From assembly GCA_963733065.1 (NCBI GenBank), contig CAVTBT010000001.1, forward strand, positions 310,001 to 374,000: a stretch of DNA of 64,000 nucleotides, in the 5' to 3' direction. Below, piece by piece: positions 28,108-36,397 of the stretch. The first letter of the stretch is position 1. Each line of letters opens with the position of its first letter. The stretch comes from CAVTBT01 sp963733065. Its GTDB lineage: Bacteria; Actinomycetota; Thermoleophilia; Gaiellales; Gaiellaceae. The notes beneath the pieces are model-generated. The model did no database searches. It saw only the letters and a list, made by a program, of their open reading frames with translations, and was not told where the DNA came from. Position numbers and translations under genes: made by a program.

Positions 28108-28612
28108 GTGTCCCCCTTCGGACCAATCGTTCTTCGCAGAGGTCGAGCCATTTGAGATCCGCCTCGAGGTGCAGCGCCGCGCCCTCGGCGAGCAGTGAGG
28201 CGATCTCGTTGCCGTCGACGGCGAGGTCGCCCAGTGCCCGGAGCCCTTCCAGGCACTCGCGCCGCTGGCGGTCGATCAGCGCCGCCGGGTCGGCGATCCC
28301 GCTCAGGCCGGCGAGGACGAGCTTGAGGAAGAACTCGTCCCGGAGGCGGGTCGCGGAGGCCGGCGCCGCCACCCAGGCCTCGAGTGCGGCGCGACCTGCA
28401 TCCGTGAGCTCGTAGACGCGTTTCTGGCGGCCGTCGTCCGGCACACCCGTTCCCTGCACGAGCCCGTCGCGCTCGAGCCGCTGGAGCGTCGTGTACACCT
28501 GCCCGGCGTTGATCGGCGGCAGTGCGCTGCCGAACCGCTGCTCGAAGGCCTGCTTCAGCTCGTAGCCGTGACGCGGCTCGCCGGAAAGGAGTGCTAGGAA
28601 CGGATATCGCAT
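28085..28612 (-). CDS. PadR family regulator of the ABC operon
   Basis: 175 residues of the long PadR/VirR-like type: an N-terminal winged helix (ALLSGEPRHGYELKQAFE; NAGQVYTTLQRLERDGLV; RVYELTDAGRAAL) and a C-terminal helical dimerisation domain of about 90 residues. It is the first gene of the operon PadR-ATPase-permease and probably represses it in response to a transported compound. An AT-rich palindromic region covers its start codon. Divergent from fmdB. Confidence 0.93.
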   Translation of the reverse strand: MRYPFLALLSGEPRHGYELKQAFEQRFGSALPPINAGQVYTTLQRLERDGLVQGTGVPDDGRQKRVYELTDAGRAALEAWVAAPASATRLRDEFFLKLVLAGLSGIADPAALIDRQRRECLEGLRALGDLAVDGNEIASLLAEGAALHLEADLKWLDLCEERLVRRGTHGNGASG

Positions 28613-28643
28613 TAGATAGCCGATATAGATACTCGATATCTAA
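28612..28643. promoter_or_regulatory. AT-rich palindromic operator candidate for PadR
   Basis: TTAGATA (28612-28618) and TATCTAA (28637-28643) are exact inverted repeats 18 bases apart. Between them CGATAT occurs twice (28620-28625 and 28634-28639). The region lies over the PadR start codon and in the 59-base gap to fmdB, and is strikingly AT-rich for this sequence. Confidence 0.55.
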
Positions 28644-28659
28644 CGGTTCGTCAAGCGTG

Positions 28660-28665
28660 TAAGCT
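28660..28665 (+). promoter_or_regulatory. -10 element of the FmdB-type gene
   Basis: TAAGCT, 6 bases before GTG 28672. Confidence 0.45.
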
Positions 28666-28671
28666 TCCGGC

Positions 28672-28878
28672 GTGCCGATCTACGAGTACGCCTGCATGGA
28701 GTGCGAGGGCCATTTCGAGGAGCTCGTGCGCAGCTCGGAGCAGGCGGTCGTCTGCCCCGAGTGCGGGGCGGCGAACGTGCTGAAGCAGATCTCGACGTTC
28801 GCTTTCAAGGGCTCGCAGCCCCAGCCGAGCTTTGGATCCGCCGGAGGTTGTTGCGGCGGCTCCTGCGGCTGCGGCTGA
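28672..28878 (+). CDS. FmdB family zinc-ribbon protein
   Basis: 68 residues. PIYEYACMECEGHFE followed by VVCPECGA gives the CxxC...CxxC zinc ribbon of the FmdB/putative regulatory protein family. The C-terminus is Gly/Cys-rich (GGCCGGSCGCG), as often in this family. Function unknown; the family name comes from a regulator-like gene in formamidase operons. GTG start supported by the promoter hexamer 6 bases upstream. Confidence 0.9.
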   Translation: MPIYEYACMECEGHFEELVRSSEQAVVCPECGAANVLKQISTFAFKGSQPQPSFGSAGGCCGGSCGCG

Positions 28879-28958
28879 GCGCACACCGGTCGCCGCCGCC
28901 TCCAGCCGGCGGAGCCGGCCTCCGGCGCCGCCTGCCGGAGCGCGCTCAGCACCTCGTA

Positions 28959-28995
28959 TCGTCCGCGAACGGCCCTATCTCGTCCGCGAACGGCC
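28959..28995. repeat. Two 16-bp direct repeats, 21-bp period
   Basis: TCGTCCGCGAACGGCC occurs exactly at 28959-28974 and 28980-28995, in the 145-base gap between fmdB and the uracil-DNA glycosylase gene. A period of two helical turns would put both copies on the same face of DNA, so they may be operator sites for the downstream gene. The rest of the gap is GC-rich without clear structure. Confidence 0.5.
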
Positions 28996-29010
28996 GTCCG
29001 GCCGTCGGCC

Positions 29011-29016
29011 TAAACT
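29011..29016 (+). promoter_or_regulatory. -10 element of the uracil-DNA glycosylase gene
   Basis: TAAACT, 7 bases before GTG 29024. Confidence 0.5.
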
Positions 29017-29023
29017 GCCTCGC

Positions 29024-29695
29024 GTGACCGACGCGACGGCACGTGCCTCGGCCCTTCGCGAGTACGCAGACGAGACAGCTGGGTGCACCCGCTGCGCGCT
29101 GGCCGCCGGGCGGACGCAGGTCGTGTTCGGCGCCGGTCATCCCGACGCCGACCTGATGTTCGTCGGCGAGGCGCCTGGCTTCCACGAGGACAAGCAGGGC
29201 GTGCCCTTCGTCGGCCAGGCGGGCAAGCTGCTCGAGAAGCTGCTCGGGGGCATCGGCCTCGAGCGCTCCGACGTCTATATCGCGAACGTCCTCAAGTGCC
29301 GGCCGCCGGGCAACCGCGATCCGCAGCAGGACGAGATCGAGGCCTGCGAGTCCCATCTCTTCCGCCAGATCGAGCTGATCGAGCCGCGCGTGGTGGCGAC
29401 GCTCGGCAACTTCGCGACCAAGCTGCTCTCGGGACGGCCGCTAGGGATCACTCGCGTGCACGGACAACCGCAGGAGGTGGCGCTCGGCGGGAACCGGGTG
29501 ACGCTCTACCCGCTCTACCACCCGGCCGCGGCGCTCTACACACCGTCGATGCTGACGGTGCTGCAGGAGGACTTCGCGCGGCTGCCAGAGTTGCTCGGGG
29601 CCCCCGCGCCCGCCCCCGAGCCGGAACCGGCGGCGGCGGCGCCGACCATGTTCGAGCCCGCACCGGTCGACGCCGTCCAGCTCGGCCTCTTCTAG
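29024..29695 (+). CDS. Uracil-DNA glycosylase, family 4 (Fe-S)
   Basis: Removes uracil from DNA to start base-excision repair. 223 residues with the four Cys ligands of the [4Fe-4S] cluster (CTRC near residue 21, LKCRPP, EACESH), motif GEAPGFHEDKQG for the active site, and HPAAAL in motif B. A proline- and alanine-rich tail of about 40 residues (PAPAPEPEPAAAAP) ends in a QLGLF motif; this resembles a sliding-clamp-binding peptide, which is an inference. Start GTG 29024 is set by the promoter. Confidence 0.95.
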   Translation: MTDATARASALREYADETAGCTRCALAAGRTQVVFGAGHPDADLMFVGEAPGFHEDKQGVPFVGQAGKLLEKLLGGIGLERSDVYIANVLKCRPPGNRDPQQDEIEACESHLFRQIELIEPRVVATLGNFATKLLSGRPLGITRVHGQPQEVALGGNRVTLYPLYHPAAALYTPSMLTVLQEDFARLPELLGAPAPAPEPEPAAAAPTMFEPAPVDAVQLGLF

Positions 29696-29704
29696 CGTTC
29701 CCGC

Positions 29705-30196
29705 ATGCCTGCGCTCGGCCACGTGCTCGAGCTGACGACCGCTTCCGCGCACGAGACCGCGGCCGTCGCCGGCCTGCTCGCCACGCGCCTGCGTGCCGGC
29801 GACGTCGTGACCGTGAGCGGCGAGCTCGGCAGCGGCAAGACGACGTTTGTGCGCGGGGCCTGCCGAGCGCTCGGTGTGGTGCAGCCCGTGACGAGCCCGA
29901 CGTTCACGATCGGCCACCGCTACGTCGGCGGCCGGGTCGAGGTCACGCATCTCGACCTCTACCGCTTCGCCGGAGTGTCGGCCGCCGAATGGGGCGATCT
30001 CGAGCCGTACTTCGACGACGCCGTCGCGTTCGTGGAGTGGCCGGAGGCCGGAGCGGGCGTCCTGCCGCCCGCGCGCCTGGCGGTCGTTCTCGCGCACGTC
30101 GATCCCGAACGCCGCCGGCTCCGCCTCGACGCGGCCGAGCCGGCGCTGCTAGAAGGGATCGCTGATGCTGGTCCTGGCGTTCGACACGGCGACTGA
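29705..30196 (+). CDS. tsaE: tRNA t6A biosynthesis ATPase TsaE
   Basis: ATPase of the TsaB-TsaD-TsaE complex that makes N6-threonylcarbamoyladenosine at position 37 of ANN-decoding tRNAs. 163 residues; Walker A GELGSGKTT, TSPTFTIGHRY and LDLYRF are typical family motifs, and VEWPE is the conserved Walker B-like end. First gene of the tsaE-tsaB-rimI-tsaD run. TAGCGT overlapping the upstream stop lies 6 bases before the ATG, so it may also have its own promoter. Confidence 0.96.
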   Translation: MPALGHVLELTTASAHETAAVAGLLATRLRAGDVVTVSGELGSGKTTFVRGACRALGVVQPVTSPTFTIGHRYVGGRVEVTHLDLYRFAGVSAAEWGDLEPYFDDAVAFVEWPEAGAGVLPPARLAVVLAHVDPERRRLRLDAAEPALLEGIADAGPGVRHGD

Positions 30197-30755
30197 GGTG
30201 ACAACGAGCGCCCTCGTCGACGACGGCGAGGTGCTCGGCGAACGAACGTCGACGGCGAAGACCCTGCTCGAGGACCTCGATGCCCTGCTGCGACAGGGCG
30301 GCGCGCACGCCGGCGACGTCGAGGCGCTCGCGGTCGGCCTCGGCCCGGGCAGCTTCACCGCCACCAGGATCGGGCTTGCGGTTGCCCGCGGCCTGGCGCT
30401 GGCGCTCGACGTGCCGGCGGCCGGAGTGTCGACGCTCGACGCGCTCGCGGCGGGGGCGCCCGGCGCGCTGCCCGTGATCGACGCCCGCCGGCGCGAGGTC
30501 TTCGTCCCCGGCCCGGCTGCTGTTGCCCCCGCCGAGCTGCGGCTCGAGGAGGGAACGGTCTGTGTCGGCGACGGCGCCCGTCGCTACCGCGAGCTGCTGG
30601 AGTCCGGCGGGGCAGTGGTGCCTCCCGACGGCGACGAGCGCCACCTGCCGCGGGCCCGCTTCCACGCCTCGCTTGCCGGCGACTACGGGGAGGCCGACGC
30701 CCTCCAGCCGATCTACGTCCGCGTGCCCGACGCGGAGCGGAGCATCGCGCCGTGA
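30165..30755 (+). CDS. tsaB: tRNA t6A biosynthesis protein TsaB
   Basis: Inactive ASKHA-fold partner that dimerises with TsaD. 196 residues: FDTATEVTTSAL at the N-terminus and GLGPGSFTATRIGLAVARGLA are the recognition motifs. The C-terminal half is shorter than in E. coli (231 residues) but retains LQPIYVR, the usual end. Starts 32 bases inside tsaE at ATG 30165, with GAAGGGAT upstream as ribosome binding site, and overlaps rimI by 4 bases. Confidence 0.95.
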   Translation: MLVLAFDTATEVTTSALVDDGEVLGERTSTAKTLLEDLDALLRQGGAHAGDVEALAVGLGPGSFTATRIGLAVARGLALALDVPAAGVSTLDALAAGAPGALPVIDARRREVFVPGPAAVAPAELRLEEGTVCVGDGARRYRELLESGGAVVPPDGDERHLPRARFHASLAGDYGEADALQPIYVRVPDAERSIAP

Positions 30756-31243
30756 ACGTCGAGCTGCGGCGGCTCGAGCTTCGCGACCTGTCGGCGATCG
30801 AGACGATCGAGCGCGCCTCCTACCCGGCGCCGTGGTCGCGGTCGATGTTCGCGAGCGAGCTCGCCAAGCCGAGCTCGATCTCGCTCGGCGCCTTCGCCGC
30901 GGACGGCGGCGCGCTCGTGGGCTACCTCATCATCTCGCGGTACGTCGACGCCTGGCACGTCATGAACCTGGCCGTAGCCCCGGAATGGCGCCGACGCGGT
31001 ATTGCGGTCGCGCTGATGGAGCGGCTGTTCGAGGTCACGGCCGCGGACGACCGTCGCGGCTACACGCTCGAGGTGCGCGTCTCGAACACGGGCGCGATCC
31101 GGTTGTACGAGCGGCTCGGGTTCAGATCGCGGGGCATCCGCCGCGGGTACTACACCGACAACCGCGAGGACGCGATGATCATGTGGCGCGATCCGCCGGT
31201 CGCCGACGCCGCGGGCGCGGATCGGCGCACCGCGACCTCGTGA
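30752..31243 (+). CDS. rimI: Ribosomal protein S18-alanine N-acetyltransferase
   Basis: GNAT enzyme acetylating the N-terminal alanine of S18, or other N-termini. 163 residues; IERASYPAPWSRSMFASEL and the acetyl-CoA loop VAPEWRRRGIAVALME, then LEVRVSNTGAIRLYERLGF and RRGYYTDNREDAMIM, are classic RimI. Its place between tsaB and tsaD is widely conserved. GTG start overlaps the tsaB stop. Confidence 0.95.
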   Translation: MNVELRRLELRDLSAIETIERASYPAPWSRSMFASELAKPSSISLGAFAADGGALVGYLIISRYVDAWHVMNLAVAPEWRRRGIAVALMERLFEVTAADDRRGYTLEVRVSNTGAIRLYERLGFRSRGIRRGYYTDNREDAMIMWRDPPVADAAGADRRTATS

Positions 31244-31268
31244 GCCCGTCCCCCGCCGTGAGGCGACG

Positions 31269-32234
31269 GTGATTCTCGCCCTCGAGACCTCCTGCGACGA
31301 GACGGCCGCCGCCGTCGTCACGGCCGGAGGCGTCGTGCGCGCCAACGTGGTGGCCTCGCAGGCAGAGCTGCACGCGCGCTACGGCGGGGTCGTGCCCGAG
31401 GTCGCGTCGCGCCGCCACCTCGAGCTCGTCTCGCCCGTGGTGCGGGAAGCGCTCCGAGAGGCGGGTGTGACCCTCGACGACGTCGAGCAGGTGGCCGTCA
31501 CGCAGGGCCCCGGGCTCGTCGGCGCGCTCCTCGTCGGGCTCTCCGCGGCGAAGGCGCTGGCGTGGGCTCGGCGGCTGCCGCTCGTGCCGGTCGATCACCT
31601 CCAGGGCCACATCGCGTCGCTCTACCTCGAGCCCGAGCCGGTCGACCCGCCGTTCCTCTGCCTGCTGGCGAGCGGCGGGCACACGCTGCTGATCGCCGTC
31701 CGCAGCCACGGGGCGGGGGAGGTGCTGGGCACCACGCTCGACGATGCGGCCGGAGAGGCCTTCGACAAGGGTGCACGGCTCCTGGGGCTCGGCTACCCGG
31801 GTGGGGCGGCGATCGACCGGCTCGCGCGCGAGGGCGACGCGGACGCGCACACGTTCCCTGTGGCCCGGGTGCCCGGGCTGGACTTCTCCTTCTCGGGGCT
31901 CAAGACCGCGCTGCTGTACGCGGTGCGCGACCTGCATGCGGACGAGCTCGAACGCGGCCGCGCGGACCTCGCGGCGTCCTACCAGCGAGCCATCGTCCGA
32001 GCCCTCGTCGGGCGTGCGGAGGCGGCTGCGGAGCGTTCCGGGCTCGACCGAATCGCCGTCGTCGGTGGTGTCGCCGCCAACTCGGAGCTCCGCGCGGCAT
32101 TGCCAGACGCAGCCTTCGCGCCGTTGCCGTTGTGCACCGACAACGCGGCGATGATCGGCTCCGCCGCACGGTACGGCAGCCCCCTTCCCTATCCTCGGTA
32201 CCTTGCGCTCGACGCCTACGCCTCGCTGGCCTAG
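31269..32234 (+). CDS. tsaD: tRNA t6A threonylcarbamoyltransferase TsaD
   Basis: Catalytic subunit transferring threonylcarbamoyl to A37. 321 residues; ALETSCDETAAAVV at the start, VVPEVASRRHLEL, GPGLVGALLVGL, HLQGHIASLYLE with the metal-binding histidines, LDDAAGEAFDKGARLLGL and VVGGVAANSELR all match. GTG start. Its last 32 bases overlap the beginning of the protease gene. TsaC, the other enzyme of the pathway, is not in the window. Confidence 0.97.
   Translation: MILALETSCDETAAAVVTAGGVVRANVVASQAELHARYGGVVPEVASRRHLELVSPVVREALREAGVTLDDVEQVAVTQGPGLVGALLVGLSAAKALAWARRLPLVPVDHLQGHIASLYLEPEPVDPPFLCLLASGGHTLLIAVRSHGAGEVLGTTLDDAAGEAFDKGARLLGLGYPGGAAIDRLAREGDADAHTFPVARVPGLDFSFSGLKTALLYAVRDLHADELERGRADLAASYQRAIVRALVGRAEAAAERSGLDRIAVVGGVAANSELRAALPDAAFAPLPLCTDNAAMIGSAARYGSPLPYPRYLALDAYASLA
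32190..32195 (+). promoter_or_regulatory. -10 element of the subtilisin gene, inside tsaD
   Basis: TATCCT, 7 bases before TTG 32203. Confidence 0.4.
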
Positions 32235-34758
32235 CCTGCTGCTGCTCGTTCCGGTCGCCGCCGCGGCGCTGTTCGCCGTGTCCGGAAGCGAGGGCGCGCC
32301 GGCGCGCACCGACCTCGGCGCCGCGGCGCGCTGGCGCGGGCTCGTCGGCGCCGACCGCGCGCGGGTGGCGCTCGGCAACCGTGCGATCGTGCTCCTCAAC
32401 GCGCCGTCGCTCGCCGACCGCGTCGAGGAGGCCGGAGGACAGGCGACCGAGGGGCAGATGCGCGGCTGGACCGCAGCGGCGCTCGCCGCGCAGAAGCAGC
32501 TCGCCGCGAAGCTCGCGGGCAAGGGCCTGCCGCTCGTGCCCGAGCTGACGTTCACGCGCGTCGTGAACGGCTTCTCGGCGCCGCTCGACCCGCGCGGCGT
32601 CGCGCTCCTCGAGCGCGACCCGGACATCGCCGGGGTCTATCCCGTGCGCGTCGCCTATCCCGCGTCCCTCTCGTCGCAGGCGCTCGCCGCGACGGCTGCG
32701 CCGCTCCGCCCCGGCCCGGAGCTGCCGGGCTTCGACGGCTCCGGCGTCACGGTGGCGCTGCTCGACACGGGCGTCGACGCCACGCACCCGTTCCTGCGCG
32801 GCCGTGTCGTCGAGGGCATCGACATCGTGACGCCGGACGGCATCGCCGCGCCCCGCCGTCACCCGCTGGTGCCCAGCCGCGTCGAGCGCCACGGCACCGA
32901 GCTGGCCGGCATCGTCGCCGGAGCGCGGGGGGCCGGCGGGCTCGCCGGCGTCGCTCCGGGCGCGCGCATCCTCCCGGTGCGTGTCGCCGGCTGGCAGCCG
33001 GACGCATCCGGCGACTTCGCCGTCTACGGTCGCACCGACCAGCTGCTCGCGGGTCTCGAGAGCGCCGTCGACCCGAACGGGGACGGCAGCACCCTGGACG
33101 GCGCCCGCATCGCGCTCGTCGGCGTCTCGGAGCCGTTCGCTGCCTTCGGCACCGGTGCGCTGGCCGAGGCAGTGGCCGGTGCGGCGGCACTCGACACCCT
33201 GGTCGTCGCACCCGCCGGGAACGACGGCCCTGCAGGGCCCGCCTACGGCAGCGTGGGCGGCCCCGGCGGCACGCCGGAGGCGCTCACCGCCGGTGCCGAG
33301 GACGGCCGCGCGGCGCTCGCCACGGTTCGCGTGCACATGCGCAGAGGGCTGCAGGTGATCGTCGACCGGGAGCTGCCTCTCGCCGGGGCCGTCATCCCGC
33401 AGCAGCCGATCACCGTTGACCTCGTCGCCCCCCGCCGGCCGGACGCCACGCTCCCGCCCGAACAGCGTGCCTTCGCGGGCTTCTTCGACAGCCAGGGCTT
33501 CAGTCTCGTCGCCGGTCGTGCGGCGCTCGTCGCGCCGGGCCTCGACCCCCAGCAAGCGCAGCGGGACGCCGCGCTCGCCGGGGCCGCCGCGATCGTCCTC
33601 GAGGGCGTCGCGCCCGCCGGTGCCCTCGGGCTCGACGAGCAGGTCTCGGTGCCGGTGGTCGGCCTGCCGGTTGCTGCCGCGAAGGCCGCTCGGCAGGCGC
33701 TCGCCGAGGGCGCGACGGTCACCGTGTCGATCGGCGCGCCGTCTGCGGTTCCGAACGTCTCGGCGCATCAGGTGGCGCCGTTCTCATCCCGAGGTCTCGC
33801 GTTCGGCGGCTCCGCGAAGCCGGAGCTGGCGCTGCCCGGGCTCGCCCTTGCCACCAGCGAGCCGGGCCGGAACGAGGACGGCACCGCCCGCTACGCGACG
33901 GTGAACGGCACCAGCGCCGCCGCCGCGACCCTCGCCGGAGCCGCCGCGCTGCTGGCGCAGGCCCGTCCGGGCCTCGACGCCCGGGCGCTGCGAGGCGCAC
34001 TTGTGGGCACCGCCAGGCTGCCGGAGGGGACCGGCCTCACCGAGGCCGAGGGCGGCCGGCTCGACCTGCCGCGCGCGGCGGCCGTCGAGCTCGCCGCGGA
34101 GCCCGCCACCGTGTCGTTCGGCGCGATGGCCGAGGAGGGCGCGCGCGCCGTGCGGACGCTGACCGTCCGGAACGTCTCGACGCGCCGGCTCGCCGTCGTC
34201 GTGAGCGCCCGGGTGCCCGGCGTCTCGGGCATCGCCATCGACGTCGAGCCGAGGCGACTGTCGCTGCCCCGCGGCACGAGGGGCACGGTGCGGCTGACGG
34301 CACGCGCCGGCTTCGTCTCGCGCGGGCTCGGGCTCGCCGAGGGCACGATCCGTGTCCGCTCCGGGAGCCAGCCGATCTCCGTCCCGTGGACGGTGGCATT
34401 CCCGCCGCCTCCGCTCCGCCTGCTGAGCGCCGTCGAGCTGTCCACCGATCGGTTCAGAGCCTCCGACATCCGCCCTGCCGTGCTCACCCTCCGCGCCGGC
34501 TGGATCGACGTGCGGGAGGGTGTCCCGCAGGTTCAGCCGGTCGAGACCCTGGAGGTCCAGCTCTGGCACAAGCGCCGGCAGATCGGCACGCTGGCACGGC
34601 TCCGCAACGTGCTGCCGGGCAGCTACGCGTTCGGCATCACGGGCCGCGGTCCGTTCGGCGGCCGTCTTCCCGCCGGGGCTTACCGTTTGCGCGTGCTCGC
34701 GATCGCGCCGGGAGGCGACCTGCGAACCGCGCGCGAGCTGCCGATCCGGGTGCTCTAG
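32203..34758 (+). CDS. Secreted subtilisin-like serine protease (S8) with PA domain
   Basis: 851 residues. Signal peptide PSLLLLVPVAAAALFAVSG; an inhibitor-I9-like propeptide to about residue 150 (FTRVVNGFSAPLDP, LLERDPDIAGVYP). The S8 catalytic domain has Asp in LLDTGVD, His in VERHGTELAGIVAG, oxyanion Asn in APAGNDGPAG, and Ser in NGTSAAAA (usually GTSMA). A PA domain is inserted at about residues 415-510. The last 170 residues are beta-rich, possibly a sandwich like those of cell-envelope proteases. No wall anchor is visible. TTG start inside tsaD is supported by a promoter hexamer and by the signal peptide. Confidence 0.9.
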   Translation: MRSTPTPRWPSLLLLVPVAAAALFAVSGSEGAPARTDLGAAARWRGLVGADRARVALGNRAIVLLNAPSLADRVEEAGGQATEGQMRGWTAAALAAQKQLAAKLAGKGLPLVPELTFTRVVNGFSAPLDPRGVALLERDPDIAGVYPVRVAYPASLSSQALAATAAPLRPGPELPGFDGSGVTVALLDTGVDATHPFLRGRVVEGIDIVTPDGIAAPRRHPLVPSRVERHGTELAGIVAGARGAGGLAGVAPGARILPVRVAGWQPDASGDFAVYGRTDQLLAGLESAVDPNGDGSTLDGARIALVGVSEPFAAFGTGALAEAVAGAAALDTLVVAPAGNDGPAGPAYGSVGGPGGTPEALTAGAEDGRAALATVRVHMRRGLQVIVDRELPLAGAVIPQQPITVDLVAPRRPDATLPPEQRAFAGFFDSQGFSLVAGRAALVAPGLDPQQAQRDAALAGAAAIVLEGVAPAGALGLDEQVSVPVVGLPVAAAKAARQALAEGATVTVSIGAPSAVPNVSAHQVAPFSSRGLAFGGSAKPELALPGLALATSEPGRNEDGTARYATVNGTSAAAATLAGAAALLAQARPGLDARALRGALVGTARLPEGTGLTEAEGGRLDLPRAAAVELAAEPATVSFGAMAEEGARAVRTLTVRNVSTRRLAVVVSARVPGVSGIAIDVEPRRLSLPRGTRGTVRLTARAGFVSRGLGLAEGTIRVRSGSQPISVPWTVAFPPPPLRLLSAVELSTDRFRASDIRPAVLTLRAGWIDVREGVPQVQPVETLEVQLWHKRRQIGTLARLRNVLPGSYAFGITGRGPFGGRLPAGAYRLRVLAIAPGGDLRTARELPIRVL

Positions 34759-34772
34759 CGAGTGCACGGCGC

Positions 34773-34778
34773 TAGACT
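34773..34778 (+). promoter_or_regulatory. -10 element of the glutamate dehydrogenase gene
   Basis: TAGACT, followed by a leader of roughly 27 bases with a strong Shine-Dalgarno (AGGAGG, from 34800). This gene, unlike most here, has a proper leader, consistent with high expression. Confidence 0.45.
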
Positions 34779-34811
34779 CCGGCCGCGCGTCATCCAGCCA
34801 GGAGGGGAGCG

Positions 34812-36086
34812 ATGACGATCACCGAGGCGCCCGCCTCGCACCTGCGCGACAACCCCTACGAGCTCGCGCGGCAGCAGCTCAGACGCGTGGGGGAGGTCTT
34901 CGGCATCGACCGCGACCTGATCGGCGTGCTCGAGCTCTGCAAGAAGACGGTCGAGGTCTCGATCCCGGTCGCCATGGAGGACGGCTCGGTACGGGTCTTC
35001 GAGGGCTACCGCGTGACGCACAACATCGCGCGCGGCCCGTCGAAGGGCGGCATCCGCTACCACCCGGCGGTCACGCGCGACGAGGTCAAGGCGCTGGCGA
35101 TGTGGATGACGTGGAAGTGCGCGCTCATGGGCCTGCCCTTCGGCGGTGCGAAGGGCGGCGTCGTCTGCGACCCGAAGACGCTGAGCCGCAGCGAGCTCGA
35201 GCGCATGACCCGCCGCTACACGAGCGAGATCATCAACGAGATCGGACCGGAGCGGGACATCCCCGCCCCTGACGTCGGCACCGATGCGAGCGTCATGGCG
35301 TGGATCTTCGACACGTACTCGATGAACATGGGCCATTCCGTGCTCGGGGTCGTCACGGGCAAGCCGCTTGCGATCGGCGGCTCGCTCGGTCGAGTGGAGG
35401 CGACGGCGCGGGGGGCGCTGAACTGCATCAACGCCGCCTGCCAGAAGCAGGGGCGCACGCTCGCCGGGCTACGCGTCGCGATCCAGGGCTTCGGCAACGT
35501 TGGACTCAACCTCGCGCGCCTGCTGGCTGCCGAGGGCGTCAGCGTCGTAGCCGTGTCGGACTCGGCGGGCGGCGTGCACAACGCGAACGGCCTGGACATC
35601 GACGCGGTCGTGGCCCACAAGACGGAGCGCGGGACGCTCGCCGGGCTGGCGAATGCCGAGCCGGTGACGAACGAGGAGCTGCTGCTGCTCGACTGTGACC
35701 TGTTGGCGCCGTGCGCGCTCGAGCAGGTGATCACGGAGGAGAACGCGGCCAAGGTCCGCGCCGCGATGATCTGCGAGGGCGCGAACGGGCCCGTGACCCC
35801 GGCGGCCGACGAGATTCTCGAGGATCGCGGCGTCCTCATCCTGCCCGACATCCTGGCCAACGCCGGCGGCGTGATCGTCTCCTATTTCGAGTGGGTGCAG
35901 GGCCTGCAGGAGTACTTCTGGCGCGAGGACGAGGTGAGCGCGAAGCTGCGGGACATCATGGTGCGTGCCTTCGAGGAGACGTGGGCCACGCGCGAGCGCT
36001 GGTCGACGAGCCTGCGGATCGCGGCCTACGGACTCGCCGTCCAGCGCGTCGCCGAGGCGACCACCACCCGCGGTCTCTACCCATAG
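34812..36086 (+). CDS. gdhA: Glu/Leu/Phe/Val dehydrogenase (likely glutamate dehydrogenase)
   Basis: Hexameric-type oxidoreductase that interconverts glutamate and 2-oxoglutarate plus ammonia. 424 residues. N-terminal catalytic motifs RGPSKGGIRYHP, MGLPFGGAKGGV (catalytic Lys) and PAPDVGTD; Rossmann motif IQGFGNVG near residue 225; CEGANGPVTPAAD late in the chain. The length and GGAKGG context fit the NAD-specific glutamate dehydrogenase group; leucine specificity is less likely but not excluded. Confidence 0.93.
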   Translation: MTITEAPASHLRDNPYELARQQLRRVGEVFGIDRDLIGVLELCKKTVEVSIPVAMEDGSVRVFEGYRVTHNIARGPSKGGIRYHPAVTRDEVKALAMWMTWKCALMGLPFGGAKGGVVCDPKTLSRSELERMTRRYTSEIINEIGPERDIPAPDVGTDASVMAWIFDTYSMNMGHSVLGVVTGKPLAIGGSLGRVEATARGALNCINAACQKQGRTLAGLRVAIQGFGNVGLNLARLLAAEGVSVVAVSDSAGGVHNANGLDIDAVVAHKTERGTLAGLANAEPVTNEELLLLDCDLLAPCALEQVITEENAAKVRAAMICEGANGPVTPAADEILEDRGVLILPDILANAGGVIVSYFEWVQGLQEYFWREDEVSAKLRDIMVRAFEETWATRERWSTSLRIAAYGLAVQRVAEATTTRGLYP

Positions 36087-36097
36087 AAAACGCCCGC

Positions 36098-36361
36098 ATG
36101 CCGAAGGTAGTCGTCTACCAGGCGGAGGGCTGCCATCTCTGCGAGGCGGCGCTCGAGGTGATCGAGGGCGTTCGGCGCGACGTGCCCTTCGAGCTGCGCG
36201 TCGTCGACATCGGCGGCGACGACACGCTCGAGGCCGCGTATCGCGAGCTGCTGCCGGTCGTCGAGGTCGACGGTGAACGGGCGTTCACGTGGTTCGTCGA
36301 CCCGACCGCGCTTCGCGAGCGGGTGCTGCGACCGGCCGCGGGCGCAGCAGGCAGTATGTGA
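36098..36361 (+). CDS. Glutaredoxin/thioredoxin-fold protein (DUF836-like)
   Basis: 87 residues. VVVYQAEGCHLCEAALEVIE carries the C-x2-C redox pair at about residues 12-15, ELRVVDIGGDD gives the second strand, and LLPVVEVDGERAF supplies the cis-Pro equivalent of a thioredoxin fold. This matches small glutaredoxin-like DUF836 proteins. Only 11 bases follow the glutamate dehydrogenase stop, so it is probably co-transcribed. It precedes rex, so a redox theme is possible. Confidence 0.85.
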   Translation: MPKVVVYQAEGCHLCEAALEVIEGVRRDVPFELRVVDIGGDDTLEAAYRELLPVVEVDGERAFTWFVDPTALRERVLRPAAGAAGSM

Positions 36362-36397
36362 CGAGTTGTTACGAACCACTGACGAGAGGGAGTTGTT

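Noticed and set aside
28959..28995. CRISPR or integron-type repeat
   Set aside because: Only two copies, 16 bases each, 5-base spacer, and no cas or integrase genes.
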